In this document: in pieces, positions 24,533 through 33,547 of the stretch
How the letters are laid out: each line of letters begins with the position of its first letter
Position numbering within the stretch: the stretch's first letter is position 1
Position numbers and translations under genes: made by a program
From: CAZIGK01 sp964538615
GTDB lineage: Bacteria; Pseudomonadota; Alphaproteobacteria; Rickettsiales; RI-342
DNA length: 64,000 nt
Direction of reading: 5' to 3'
NCBI GenBank assembly: GCA_964538615.1
Contig: CAZIGK010000003.1
Location: 88,147-152,146 of the forward strand
The notes under the pieces: generated by a model
Told to the model about the DNA's origin: nothing
What the model saw: the letters and a program-made list of their open reading frames with translations, nothing else
Database searches by the model: none

Positions 24533-27034
24533 ATGGCGTTGCTGAAGGCATTGCAGAAAGGTGAAGCTTCGTCCGGTCAGGCGCAAAGCCTTGAGCGTAA
24601 GCTTTCTGCGAAAGAGGCCAATAAACAACAGGTGGAAGTACCTGTTTCTGAATTTATTCCCTATGCATGCCACTATGATGGCCACACCTTGCTAACCAAG
24701 AATGGCGAGTTGCTGCAAACCGTAAAAATTGTGGGTTTTACCGCAGAATCGGTGGATAAAACCCATATTAGCCTGCGGGATGCGGTGCGTAAGTCGCTTT
24801 TTTCTGCGTTTGGCAGTAATGAGTTTGCCGTATGGTTTCATACCATTCGCCGCAAAAAAAGTCTGGATCCCGGCGGGGATTATCCTGTGGGTTTTGCCCG
24901 GTATGTCAACCGACGTTGGCAGGAACAGCATGACTGGAGCAATAAGTTCATTAATGAGCTTTACATTACCGTGGTGCGTGAAGGGCAGGCCATGGATATA
25001 CGCCAGCCGCAACAATTTGTGCAGGCACTATTGCCTGCATTGGAATATCGGCGGAGGGATGAGTTTTTACAAAAAGCACATGGTGAGCTGGAGCAAGCGG
25101 TATCGAATATGTTGCAAACACTGGAGCTGTATGGCGCCAGACGATTGGGGTTGAGTGAAAAGCGAGGGGTTACCTATTCCGAGCCGCTGCGGTTTTTGGC
25201 AAAAATCATCAATTTGATTGAGCAGCCTGTTCCTTTGCCGATGGAAGATTTATCAACCTATCTGCCGCAACGGAAGATTAGTTTTGGCTACAATGCGTTG
25301 GAAGTTCGTGGAGAGGGTGAGCAACATTATGGAGCGGTGCTCACCATTAAGGATTACCGTGAATTAACGACTCGTACGCTGGATAAGTTTTTGCAATTAC
25401 CGCAGGAATTTATTGTTTCGCAATGCGTGGATTTTATTCATGCAGATGAGGTGAAGCGCGAGTATGAGCATCAAAAAGAGCTGATTGAGCTATCGGAAGA
25501 TCAGGATCTGGCACGGCTGACCGGGTTAACAGAGATTTTGAACAGCGATCGGGGAAGTCCGATTGATTATGGCGAGCAGCAACTGTCGGTCTTGCTGTTG
25601 GAAGAGGATTTGGATGAATTAGATACGGCGGTTGAGCGCGCCATGGAGTCCCTGCGGGAGCTGGGGATTGTGGCCATGCGCGAGGATATTCGGCTGGAGG
25701 AATGTTTCTGGTCTTTGCTGCCGGGCAATTTTGCTTTTATCAGTCGCCTGAAGCCTATCAATACCTTGCGTGTGGGTGGGTTTGCCTCGCTGCATAATTT
25801 TCCGGCGGGGCGTGCTATTGGAAATTATTGGGGGGCGGCTACCACCATTTTCTACACGGCGGCGGGGACACCTTACTTTTTCAGTTTTCACTCCCATCAG
25901 GAACAGCGGATGGGCTGTGGGCATACCATGTTGATTGGGCCTTATGGTTCAGGCAAAACGGCGATGGTGAATTTTTTGTGCAGTGAGGCACAAAAATACC
26001 ACGGACGGTTATTGTATCTGGATAAGGATGCGGGTTCAGAAATATTTATACGTGCGCTGGGTGGGGAATACCAACGGCCGATGCAGGCCATGAAAACGGG
26101 GGCGTTAACACTGAATCCTCTGGGATGGTATTTGCGACATGCGCCCGAAAAACTGGTCTTCTGGATGGAGGCACTGGTGACGGGTGGGCAGGCGTTGCTG
26201 GATGCGCAGACCCGGCAGTTGTTGCAAAAGGCATTGGATGGATTTGTGCAGGCAGCAGAGGCTGCCGGGCAGGCGATGACGCTTTCGGGGTTGGCGCAAT
26301 GGCTGGAACAACAGGGGCAAAAAGGCGTGGCAGACCGGCTGCGACCCTGGTGTATGTATGGGCAATATGGTTGGGCATTTGACCATGCCGAAGATGCATG
26401 GACGTTGGATGCTCTGGTGTGTGGCGTGGAGATGGGCGACTGGATGCAAGAGCCTGCGCTGTTGCAGCCGATGATGCTCTACCTGATGGATCGAGTGCAG
26501 GCCATGCTGGATGGAACGCCAACAATTGTTGTGATGGATGAAGCATGGCACTTGTTGGATCACCCGATGCTGGCGCATCGGGTGGCCGGATGGCTGGAAA
26601 TGCTGGAGCGCGAGAATGCGCTGGCGATATTGGCCACAGAATCGGTGGAGCATGCAGAGCAAAGCCGTATCAGTGCGACCATTCTGCAACAGGTGGCAAC
26701 CCGTATTTATTTGCCGAACCCCAAGGCGGGAGAGGCTTATATGCAGATATTCGGCTTATCCGAACGGGAATACCGTCTGGTGCGGCGGATACGCAAAGAT
26801 TTAAGGCACTTTTTGCTGAAGCATGATCAGGATGCAGTGATTGCGCAACTGGATCTGTCCGGTATGGATGATATTTTATGCGTATTGGCGAGTACGGTGG
26901 ACGATCGGTCTGTTTTTCGGCGTATTTTACAAGAATATGGTGAAAGACCAGAGGACTGGTTGCCTGTGTATCAATTGCAATGCGCACGCCAGAGGGAACA
27001 AAAGGCGCAGGGACGGCAGCATGCGAATGGGTAA
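24533..27034 (+). CDS. virB4: VirB4, type IV secretion ATPase
   Basis: VirB4 is the large inner-membrane-associated ATPase that powers pilus assembly and substrate transfer. The 833-residue product has the CagE/TrbE/VirB4 N-terminal domain (PYACHYDGHTLLTKNGELLQ, then RTLDKFLQLPQEF), GRAIGNYWGAATTIF before the ATPase, Walker A GPYGSGKT at 469-476 and Walker B TIVVMDEAWHLLD near 665. It lacks the N-terminal VirB3 fusion found in some systems, and no separate virB3 is seen. Its end overlaps the chosen virB6 start by 14 nt. Confidence 0.95.
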   Translation: MALLKALQKGEASSGQAQSLERKLSAKEANKQQVEVPVSEFIPYACHYDGHTLLTKNGELLQTVKIVGFTAESVDKTHISLRDAVRKSLFSAFGSNEFAVWFHTIRRKKSLDPGGDYPVGFARYVNRRWQEQHDWSNKFINELYITVVREGQAMDIRQPQQFVQALLPALEYRRRDEFLQKAHGELEQAVSNMLQTLELYGARRLGLSEKRGVTYSEPLRFLAKIINLIEQPVPLPMEDLSTYLPQRKISFGYNALEVRGEGEQHYGAVLTIKDYRELTTRTLDKFLQLPQEFIVSQCVDFIHADEVKREYEHQKELIELSEDQDLARLTGLTEILNSDRGSPIDYGEQQLSVLLLEEDLDELDTAVERAMESLRELGIVAMREDIRLEECFWSLLPGNFAFISRLKPINTLRVGGFASLHNFPAGRAIGNYWGAATTIFYTAAGTPYFFSFHSHQEQRMGCGHTMLIGPYGSGKTAMVNFLCSEAQKYHGRLLYLDKDAGSEIFIRALGGEYQRPMQAMKTGALTLNPLGWYLRHAPEKLVFWMEALVTGGQALLDAQTRQLLQKALDGFVQAAEAAGQAMTLSGLAQWLEQQGQKGVADRLRPWCMYGQYGWAFDHAEDAWTLDALVCGVEMGDWMQEPALLQPMMLYLMDRVQAMLDGTPTIVVMDEAWHLLDHPMLAHRVAGWLEMLERENALAILATESVEHAEQSRISATILQQVATRIYLPNPKAGEAYMQIFGLSEREYRLVRRIRKDLRHFLLKHDQDAVIAQLDLSGMDDILCVLASTVDDRSVFRRILQEYGERPEDWLPVYQLQCARQREQKAQGRQHANG

Positions 27035-29168
27035 AAAGCAAGACATGCGAAAAAGGAAGGCGCCACCGAACGTGGGTCTAAAAGATACGCTGCGCCGATT
27101 GCATGTCATGTGTATGCTGCTGCTAAGCTATATTATTCTGCTGGGTTTTGCTACGCCGGCGGAAGCAGCAGCCCCTGTTGGTGCGAACGATGGGGTGTAT
27201 GTACAGGAGGGGGCATGGACGCCAAATATTTATGGTGTGGTGCTGGGCAATGACGTGGATCCCGATGGGGATGGCTTGAGTATCTATAATGTCGTGACGG
27301 CGAATTTTTATGTTGGATCTCAGGGGCCTTATACGACCAAGGGGCAGGTTAGTTTTAATGCGGCAGGCCGAACCCTGTATTACAAAGCCTGTCCGTTCAA
27401 TTTACAGCCCGGAGAGTATGAGCGGGATTATTTTGTCTATCAGATTACAGATGGGTACGGAGAAAGCACGAATGTACTGGTGATGGTGACGGTTGTTGGG
27501 GTGGAAGGTGACCCTTGCGGCGGTGGCGGCGGTGGCGGCGGTGGCGGCGGTGGTGGCTCAGGTGGGCCTGGCGCAGGTGGGCCTGGCGCAGGTGGGCCTG
27601 GTTCAGGTGGGCCTGGTTCAGGCACGGGAACGGGTAGTGGTGCACCAGGTGCACCTGGATCTGGTAGTGGAAGTGGTTCCGGGAGTGGGTCCGGTTCTGG
27701 TTCTGGTTCTGGCGCGGGCGGCGGCGGATTGGGGTTCGGTGGGGGGAGTTGCTCGCTGGATTATTCTGTCGAGTGCGATATGTCACCGATTGCCAAAGAA
27801 GAACTGACCGGGGCATTGCAGAGTACGACCTTTAATCAGGAAGGGTTTTTGATTGTTCCCACCATTTTTTCCTCTGTGGTGTGCATTGTGGAATCCACCA
27901 GTGCTGAAGTGTTTGGGGATATGTGGTGCGCCATTAGTGAGGGGGTTCGGGAGCCGTTAGGAGCGGCGATTACCATTTTTATTATTCTATCCGGTCTGGT
28001 GTTTACACTGGGTTTGATGCCGATGACTGCCAAAGAGTTGGGCTTGCGGGTATTGAAGATTTGTCTGGTGTGGGTCTTTGCCGTGCATTCGGAGTTTGGT
28101 CTGGAATTGGCCTATAAGTTCTTCATGACGGTGGTGAAAGATGGCATTGGTCTGGTGCTGACCAACCCAGAAGCGGCGGAAACGACCGTGGACGGTATTA
28201 TTAACCGGTTGGATGACTTAACGAAATATCTATTCCCGATTAATCAGGTGAGTACAACCGGGCAGTTTATTACCGGTGGATTGGGTTTGATTTCGGTGAT
28301 GAGCGGCGCGCCCGGCGGTATTATGGTGGGGACGGCGTTGATTTCTCAGGCATTTATGATGCTATATGTGTTTGCGCGTACCATTATTACTTATCTGGTG
28401 GCGGTGGTGGCCTTAACCTTTTTGCTGAGTCTGGGGCCGATTTTTGTCAGTCTGGCGTTGTTTCAGCCGAGCAAAGGGATTTTTGAAAAATGGCTGAGTC
28501 AGCTTATTTCGTTCGCGCTGCAACCGATGCTGATTTTTGCCTATATTGCGCTGGCACAGAAATATATGGTGAATGTGTGGGATGAACTGCCCACCCTGTT
28601 GCAGGCGATTGGACAACTGGCGCCGTGTGATGATTGTAGCGAGCGAATGGTAGGCGCGGCAGGCGTTGGGCTTGACCAGAAAATGTTTGTGTGGGTACAG
28701 GAGATGGGCAATTGCTTTACGGAAGGTTTGGCCGATAAATGCCCGTATATGTCTGCGGATTATAACTGGGTGGATGGCATGGGGCAATGGACCGACCTGA
28801 TGCGAACCTTGGGCGCGACCGCCCTGCTGGTATATGCAACCATACAGTTTGTGGATATGGTGCCGGAGATTGCGCGGCAGTTGACCTCTAGCGGAGCGAA
28901 AGTGCTGCGTATTGGTGGAAACTGGAACCCACAGAAAATGACGGGAATGGGGCCGACACTGAATATGCGGGGTGAGGCACTGCCGACCCAGTTGACGCAA
29001 CAGCTGGAAGCCATGAAAGATAAAGGTGAGCTGGACGTGGTGCGGCAAAGCATTATGGATAACAAGTTTTTCACGGCAGAGGGGGCAGATGCGCAGAAAT
29101 TATTGGGACAACGCTTTGGGCAGGTTATGCAAAGTCTGACAGCCGTGAACGTAGCGCCTAAGAAGTAG
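27021..29168 (+). CDS. virB6: VirB6-like channel protein with N-terminal cadherin/Ig-like ectodomain
   Basis: This is a 715-residue fusion. Residues about 28-52 form a signal/anchor ending AEAAA. Residues about 53-160 look like one cadherin-like or Ig-like beta-sandwich repeat (VLGNDVDPDGDGLSIYNV with a DxDxDG calcium-type loop, YFVYQITDGYGES). A Gly/Ser/Pro linker of about 80 residues follows, then a VirB6/TrbL core with at least five to six hydrophobic spans (TIFIILSGLVFTLGLM, AFMMLYVFARTIITYLVAVV) and the FALQPMLIFAYIAL segment, and a polar C-terminus. VirB6 forms part of the inner-membrane channel. The start is placed at ATG 27021; 27027 is also possible. The ectodomain is not part of standard VirB6. 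Confidence 0.85.
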   Translation: MRMGKKQDMRKRKAPPNVGLKDTLRRLHVMCMLLLSYIILLGFATPAEAAAPVGANDGVYVQEGAWTPNIYGVVLGNDVDPDGDGLSIYNVVTANFYVGSQGPYTTKGQVSFNAAGRTLYYKACPFNLQPGEYERDYFVYQITDGYGESTNVLVMVTVVGVEGDPCGGGGGGGGGGGGGSGGPGAGGPGAGGPGSGGPGSGTGTGSGAPGAPGSGSGSGSGSGSGSGSGSGAGGGGLGFGGGSCSLDYSVECDMSPIAKEELTGALQSTTFNQEGFLIVPTIFSSVVCIVESTSAEVFGDMWCAISEGVREPLGAAITIFIILSGLVFTLGLMPMTAKELGLRVLKICLVWVFAVHSEFGLELAYKFFMTVVKDGIGLVLTNPEAAETTVDGIINRLDDLTKYLFPINQVSTTGQFITGGLGLISVMSGAPGGIMVGTALISQAFMMLYVFARTIITYLVAVVALTFLLSLGPIFVSLALFQPSKGIFEKWLSQLISFALQPMLIFAYIALAQKYMVNVWDELPTLLQAIGQLAPCDDCSERMVGAAGVGLDQKMFVWVQEMGNCFTEGLADKCPYMSADYNWVDGMGQWTDLMRTLGATALLVYATIQFVDMVPEIARQLTSSGAKVLRIGGNWNPQKMTGMGPTLNMRGEALPTQLTQQLEAMKDKGELDVVRQSIMDNKFFTAEGADAQKLLGQRFGQVMQSLTAVNVAPKK
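27517..27753 (+). repeat. Gly/Ser/Pro-coding tandem repeats inside virB6
   Basis: Short in-frame repeats are seen: a GGCGGT run coding for about 13 Gly, then four 15-bp units coding GGPGA or GGPGS, then a run of alternating Gly and Ser codons. They encode a flexible linker between the ectodomain and the channel core. Such repeats can vary in length without frameshift. Confidence 0.9.
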
Positions 29169-29203
29169 GGATGCGCCTGTGAATATTTTGCCTGAGGAAC
29201 CCC

Positions 29204-29249
29204 TTGGCAAACGCAAGATATAGTATATACTAACATCAGGTTAACCTGA
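29204..29249 (+). promoter_or_regulatory. virB8 promoter with two perfect palindromes
   Basis: TTGGCA at 29204-29209 and TATACT at 29226-29231 are 16 bp apart. The -10 lies inside the perfect 12-bp palindrome TAGTATATACTA (29221-29232). A perfect 14-bp palindrome TCAGGTTAACCTGA (29236-29249) follows at once, 14 bp before the virB8 ATG. The arrangement is that of a promoter with operators, suggesting a dimeric repressor; the regulator is unknown. Confidence 0.65.
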
Positions 29250-29263
29250 ATGTAGTTTGTTTC

Positions 29264-29968
29264 ATGGCCGCAAAACCCAAGGCAGGCAAAAAAGCAGGAG
29301 CCGATGCCAGCAGCAAAAACTGGTATGCGGATCGCTACCAATTTATGAAAGTGCAGCGTAACATGCTGGCGCTGGTGACGGTTTGTGCGCTGGCGATTAC
29401 GCTGTTGGCGGTATTTAACGTGTCCCAGTTGGCTCCACTGAAGTCTGTGCAGCCGTTTGTGGTGCAGACGGATAAAGTGACGGGAATTACCAAGGTGGTT
29501 AAACCGTTGGAGAAGCATGAACTGACAGCGCGGCAGGCATTGAGCGAGTCGTTTTTGGTGCAATTTGTGCAAGCTTATGAAAGTTACGATTATTACCTGT
29601 ATCAAACCAATTACGAGTTGGTGCAGTTGATGTCGTCTGAGGCGGTGTTTGAGGATTATTTTAATAATATTTCTCCCGAAAAGAATCCCGGTAGTCCGCT
29701 GAACCGGTTTGGCAGGCAGAGCCGAAAATTTGTGACGATTAAATCGGTCAGTGTGTTTTTGTCTGAAGATCCGTTAAAGCCGCACACGGCGCAGGTGCGT
29801 ATACGTACGCATGTGGAAGGGCGCGCCCGGCACGGGAATCCGGACGAGCATCTAGTGGTATGGGTAGCGTTTGTCTATGACGCGGTGCCATCCAATGATC
29901 AGGATCGGTATAAAAATCCATTAGGGTTTCAGGTGGTGTCGTACCGACTGGATAAGGAGACCAGCTAG
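29264..29968 (+). CDS. virB8: VirB8, type IV secretion assembly factor
   Basis: VirB8 is a bitopic inner-membrane protein with an NTF2-like periplasmic domain that nucleates the secretion channel. The 234-residue product has a basic cytoplasmic N-terminus (KPKAGKKAG), one span at about residues 38-55 (MLALVTVCALAITLLAVF) and a periplasmic domain with FVVQTDKVTGITKVV, FLVQFVQAYESYDYY and LNRFGRQSRKFVTIKSVS. It opens the second gene group of the island behind its own promoter and is followed by virB9 after one base. Confidence 0.93.
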   Translation: MAAKPKAGKKAGADASSKNWYADRYQFMKVQRNMLALVTVCALAITLLAVFNVSQLAPLKSVQPFVVQTDKVTGITKVVKPLEKHELTARQALSESFLVQFVQAYESYDYYLYQTNYELVQLMSSEAVFEDYFNNISPEKNPGSPLNRFGRQSRKFVTIKSVSVFLSEDPLKPHTAQVRIRTHVEGRARHGNPDEHLVVWVAFVYDAVPSNDQDRYKNPLGFQVVSYRLDKETS

Positions 29969-29969
29969 C

Positions 29970-31025
29970 ATGGGACAGGGTATGCGTAGGCAGCAAGCGT
30001 GGGCATGGGCGGCGGTAGCGTTGGGGATGTGGGTGGCGATGCCGTCTGCCAGTGCGAGTAATCCTCTGGTGACGGATAGCCGCATTAAGACACTGGTTTA
30101 TAGTGAAAATGAAGTCTTCCCATTGGTGACCTATTATGGGTACCAGTCGAATATTGAATTTGGGAAAAATGAAAAGATTCGCACGATATCGGTAGGCGAT
30201 CAGGTGGCGTGGCAAATTATTCCGGCGGGGCGTTATTTGTTTATCCGTGCGATGCATGATTCTGCACGTACGAATATGACCGTGATTACGAATAAGCATA
30301 CCTACCAGTTTGACCTGATTTCCCGGCCCCGTACACGTGCGGATGGTGAGTTGTCCTATGTCATGCGGTTTTATTATCCGAATGGTGGCGAAGCTGCCAA
30401 TGGTGCGATGCCTGCCATGATGCCAATGGCGGGAGCCATGCCGCCAGTCGGGATGCAGCCGATGGGAGCACCGGTGGTGCCTCCGTATTATGCGCCGCCT
30501 GCAAGCATGACGGCACCGGTCGCGCCCGTTGCGGCAAATGCCATAGAGCCTGTTATGGCTACTGCGCCTGCCGCTTCTGCCATGCCAGCGGGAGAGCCGG
30601 GTATGTTGCTGCCGCCAACTCAGCCTGTAACGCCGGAACCCATATTGCCAATGCAGCAGGCGATGCCAGCGCAAGGGCAGCAGCCTTGGCAGCCAGCATC
30701 CGGCACGGCGCCGATGGCAGCGCATTTGCCGCCCGGAGGCATGAATTATCATTACACGTTGAGCGGGCCAGAAACGCTGGCGCCGCTGAAGGTCTATGAC
30801 GATGGAAGGCAAACCTATGTCGTCATGGCGAACCAGACCATGTGGCCGTCTTTCTTTGAGGTGGATGCAACCGGTGCGGAGCGCCCGGTACAGGCGACCC
30901 GACAAGGTGAAGCCTGGGTATTGCCGGTTGTTGCTGCCAAGTTGACGGTGCGTCAGGGGCAGGATGTGGTTTGTCTGTACAACGAGGCTCTGACTGGAGC
31001 GCAACAGGTATCCGGGCTGAGGTAA
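29970..31025 (+). CDS. virB9: VirB9, outer-membrane core complex protein
   Basis: VirB9 forms, with VirB7 and VirB10, the outer-membrane core of the channel. The 351-residue product has a signal peptide (ending SASAS), the N-terminal VirB9/CagX domain (NEVFPLVTYYGYQSNIEF, AGRYLFIRAMHDSARTNMTVI, HTYQFDL) and the C-terminal domain (LKVYDDGRQTYVVMANQ, FFEVDATG). Between them lies a linker of about 120 residues rich in Met, Pro and Ala that is much longer than usual. No virB7 lipoprotein gene is seen nearby. virB10 begins 4 nt later. Confidence 0.92.
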   Translation: MGQGMRRQQAWAWAAVALGMWVAMPSASASNPLVTDSRIKTLVYSENEVFPLVTYYGYQSNIEFGKNEKIRTISVGDQVAWQIIPAGRYLFIRAMHDSARTNMTVITNKHTYQFDLISRPRTRADGELSYVMRFYYPNGGEAANGAMPAMMPMAGAMPPVGMQPMGAPVVPPYYAPPASMTAPVAPVAANAIEPVMATAPAASAMPAGEPGMLLPPTQPVTPEPILPMQQAMPAQGQQPWQPASGTAPMAAHLPPGGMNYHYTLSGPETLAPLKVYDDGRQTYVVMANQTMWPSFFEVDATGAERPVQATRQGEAWVLPVVAAKLTVRQGQDVVCLYNEALTGAQQVSGLR

Positions 31026-31029
31026 GCAT

Positions 31030-32277
31030 ATGGTGAATCAGCAGCAGCAGGGTGGGGATGAGGAGCAGGGCTTTCCTGATTTCACGGAAAATACTGCGGA
31101 TACACAAGCCGCCAGTAAAAGCAAGCTGGATGCCGGAGCGCCGGCGGTAGGGGCGTCTCCTGGTAAGACAATGGCAATACTGGCCGTATTGTTGCTGGGG
31201 GCGGGGACAATCATTTACATGATTTTCAACGGAGAAGAGCCGCCACCAGAGGAATTGGCGAAGCCGCAGGTGGCAGATGTTCGCAAAGAAAAAGCTCCGC
31301 CCCCGCAGCTGCCACCTGCGCCGATAGAGGTGCCACCTGAGCCGGTGATTACACCGCCCCCGGTGGTTGTGCCTCCGCCTCAGTTAACGAATGTAGATGT
31401 GCAAACGACCGGCCAGCCTACTCCTGATGAAATGGCGCGCAAGTCACGCGAACAGGCGCAGTCTGTTGTACTGAAAAATGGCGGCGGGTTGTTTGGAGGA
31501 CGGAAAAAGAAAGAGGATGAAGATTCCCGCAAGTTGCCAGAGCATAATGACCCGAACAGTGCCTTTATGGCGCAGGCGGTACGTAGTTCGGAAGCAGAGA
31601 CAGCAGAGGCCAGCTTTATTGGCAATTTGGGCAATACGATTGCTCAGGGCAAGGTCGTGGATTGTGTGCTGGAGACGGCCATCAATACGGATTTGCCGGG
31701 GACGCTGCGTGCCATTGTCAGCCACGATATATTTGCCGAGCATGGTACGGATGTGATGATTCCCAAGGGGTCGCGTCTGATTGGAACTTACAATACCGGG
31801 ATTTTGCGCGGGCAGGATCGGGTGTTTATTGTCTGGACGCGGTTGATTCGGCCGGATGGGATTGATATTCAGATTGGTTCACCCGGCATTGATGCCATTG
31901 GCCGTGCGGGGGTAAAAGGGGATGTGGATAATAAGTTTATGGAAATCTTCTCAGGGGCAGTATTAACCAGTGCACTGGCATTTGGCGCTGCATCCGTTGT
32001 GGAAGCGACCACGGATAATGCATCGACCACGCAAACCAGTAGTATTGGGGCAGGATTGGGGCAGGGTGGTTTTAACTCGACACAGGGTAGTCCTGCGGCA
32101 ATTGCATCCAACCAGTTCGCTAATCAGGCTTTTCAGACCGGGCAAAAACTGGTGGATACTTATTTAAATGTGAACCCGACCATTACCATTCCGCAGGGGA
32201 CGTTGATGAAAGTATTTGTGAACCGGGATTTGATTTTCCCCTCAGGGTTGACGCAAAACCTGCAAATGATTCCATGA
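31030..32277 (+). CDS. virB10: VirB10, energy-sensing channel scaffold
   Basis: VirB10 spans both membranes and transmits ATP energy to the outer-membrane pore. The 415-residue product has a cytoplasmic N-terminus rich in Gln and Asp, one span at about residues 48-66 (MAILAVLLLGAGTIIYMIF), a Pro-rich periplasmic region and the C-terminal TrbI/VirB10 beta-barrel domain (IPKGSRLIGTYNTGILRGQDRVFIVW, DIQIGSPGIDAIGRAGVKGD). The closing TITIPQGTLMKVFVNRDLIF is also a family signature. It overlaps nothing and is separated from virB11 by 133 bp. Confidence 0.94.
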   Translation: MVNQQQQGGDEEQGFPDFTENTADTQAASKSKLDAGAPAVGASPGKTMAILAVLLLGAGTIIYMIFNGEEPPPEELAKPQVADVRKEKAPPPQLPPAPIEVPPEPVITPPPVVVPPPQLTNVDVQTTGQPTPDEMARKSREQAQSVVLKNGGGLFGGRKKKEDEDSRKLPEHNDPNSAFMAQAVRSSEAETAEASFIGNLGNTIAQGKVVDCVLETAINTDLPGTLRAIVSHDIFAEHGTDVMIPKGSRLIGTYNTGILRGQDRVFIVWTRLIRPDGIDIQIGSPGIDAIGRAGVKGDVDNKFMEIFSGAVLTSALAFGAASVVEATTDNASTTQTSSIGAGLGQGGFNSTQGSPAAIASNQFANQAFQTGQKLVDTYLNVNPTITIPQGTLMKVFVNRDLIFPSGLTQNLQMIP

Positions 32278-32410
32278 AGCGGGATGGCAGGGGATTATTA
32301 ACCTGCGGTGGCTAGGCTGACGAGTGTTGATGTATGATCTGGCTGTGGAAGGTGCTGAGAACCTATGCCGCAGGTAAACTGATAGCCTTGCTACATGAGG
32401 ATGAAGGCAA

Positions 32411-33427
32411 ATGAGTAGCTTAACCGCACTGGACACCTACCTGTTGCCGCTGGCCGCCTATTTTCAGGAAGAGGGAGTGAGCGAAATTTCTATCAACCGC
32501 CCGAAAGAGATATGGGTGGAAAGCTATGGAGAAATGCGGCGGGAAGAGGTTTCTGCCTTTGATTTGGATCACCTGAAATCTTTGGCGCATCTGGTGGCGC
32601 AGTCTACAGAGCAAATGGTATCGGAAGAAAAGCCATTGCTTTCTGCGACACTGCCGCAGGGGTATCGGATACAGGTGGTGTTTCCCCCCGCGTGTGAGCC
32701 ACGCACGGTGGCCATGTCTATCCGCAAGCAAACTATTTTAGATTTTGATCTGGATAAGTATGAGGCGCTGGGGGCGTTTCAGAGTACGCTGGTGCGAGAG
32801 GAGGGGGATCCACGTGACCGGCATTTGCGCCAGCTTTTGGATGCCGGAGAAATTAAAGAGTTCATTATCCGGGCGATTCAGTACAAAAAGAACATCATCA
32901 TTAGTGGGGGTACCTCGACGGGGAAAACCACTTTTATGAATGCGGCTCTGAAAGAGATACCGCCGAGCGAGCGCATTATTACCTGTGAAGATGCGCGGGA
33001 AATTCAGATTGACCATATTCCTAACCGGGTGCATTTGCTGGCATCCCGCGGGGGGCAAGGGCGTGCCGGAGTGACCATGCAGGACCTGATTGAAGCCTGC
33101 CTGCGGTTGCGGCCAGACCGGCTGATTGTAGGGGAATTGCGGGGAAAAGAAGCCTTTACCTTTATGCGGGCGGTGAACACGGGGCATCCGGGTTCGGTTT
33201 CGACATTACACGCGGATACACCGGCTTTGGCATTTGAGCAGTTGATTCTGATGATTATGCAGGCGGGATTGGGCATTACCCGCGAGCAGATACGGGAATA
33301 TGTGCATAATGTAGTGAATGTGGTGGTGCAGTTGAAGCGCGGAGAGCGGGGACGGCGATTTGTGTCCGAAATCTATTTCAAGAGCGATGTGGAAGCGAAA
33401 GAGGAGCATTATAGCTTCCGGCAGTAA
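32411..33427 (+). CDS. virB11: VirB11, hexameric secretion ATPase
   Basis: VirB11 is a cytoplasmic AAA-like ATPase that switches the system between pilus assembly and substrate transport. The 338-residue product has the N-terminal domain (EEGVSEISINRPKEIWVE), Walker A GGTSTGKT at about 166-173, the Asp box with EDAREIQI, Walker B-region RPDRLIVGELRGKEAF and the His box GHPGSVSTLHAD. The ATG is preceded by GAAGG. Inverted 8-bp arms (ACCTGCGG at 32301 and CCGCAGGT at 32368) lie in the leader. Confidence 0.95.
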   Translation: MSSLTALDTYLLPLAAYFQEEGVSEISINRPKEIWVESYGEMRREEVSAFDLDHLKSLAHLVAQSTEQMVSEEKPLLSATLPQGYRIQVVFPPACEPRTVAMSIRKQTILDFDLDKYEALGAFQSTLVREEGDPRDRHLRQLLDAGEIKEFIIRAIQYKKNIIISGGTSTGKTTFMNAALKEIPPSERIITCEDAREIQIDHIPNRVHLLASRGGQGRAGVTMQDLIEACLRLRPDRLIVGELRGKEAFTFMRAVNTGHPGSVSTLHADTPALAFEQLILMIMQAGLGITREQIREYVHNVVNVVVQLKRGERGRRFVSEIYFKSDVEAKEEHYSFRQ

Positions 33428-33547
33428 CGCGTAAAAACCTGCGGATTCTGTCATGAAATTGTCAAAAATACGCGCTAAAACCATGGGTGGGAGAGTGCGG
33501 ACAGGATATGTGCGCCTCGTTTGTGATGACAGCGATTTGAGTGCCCC

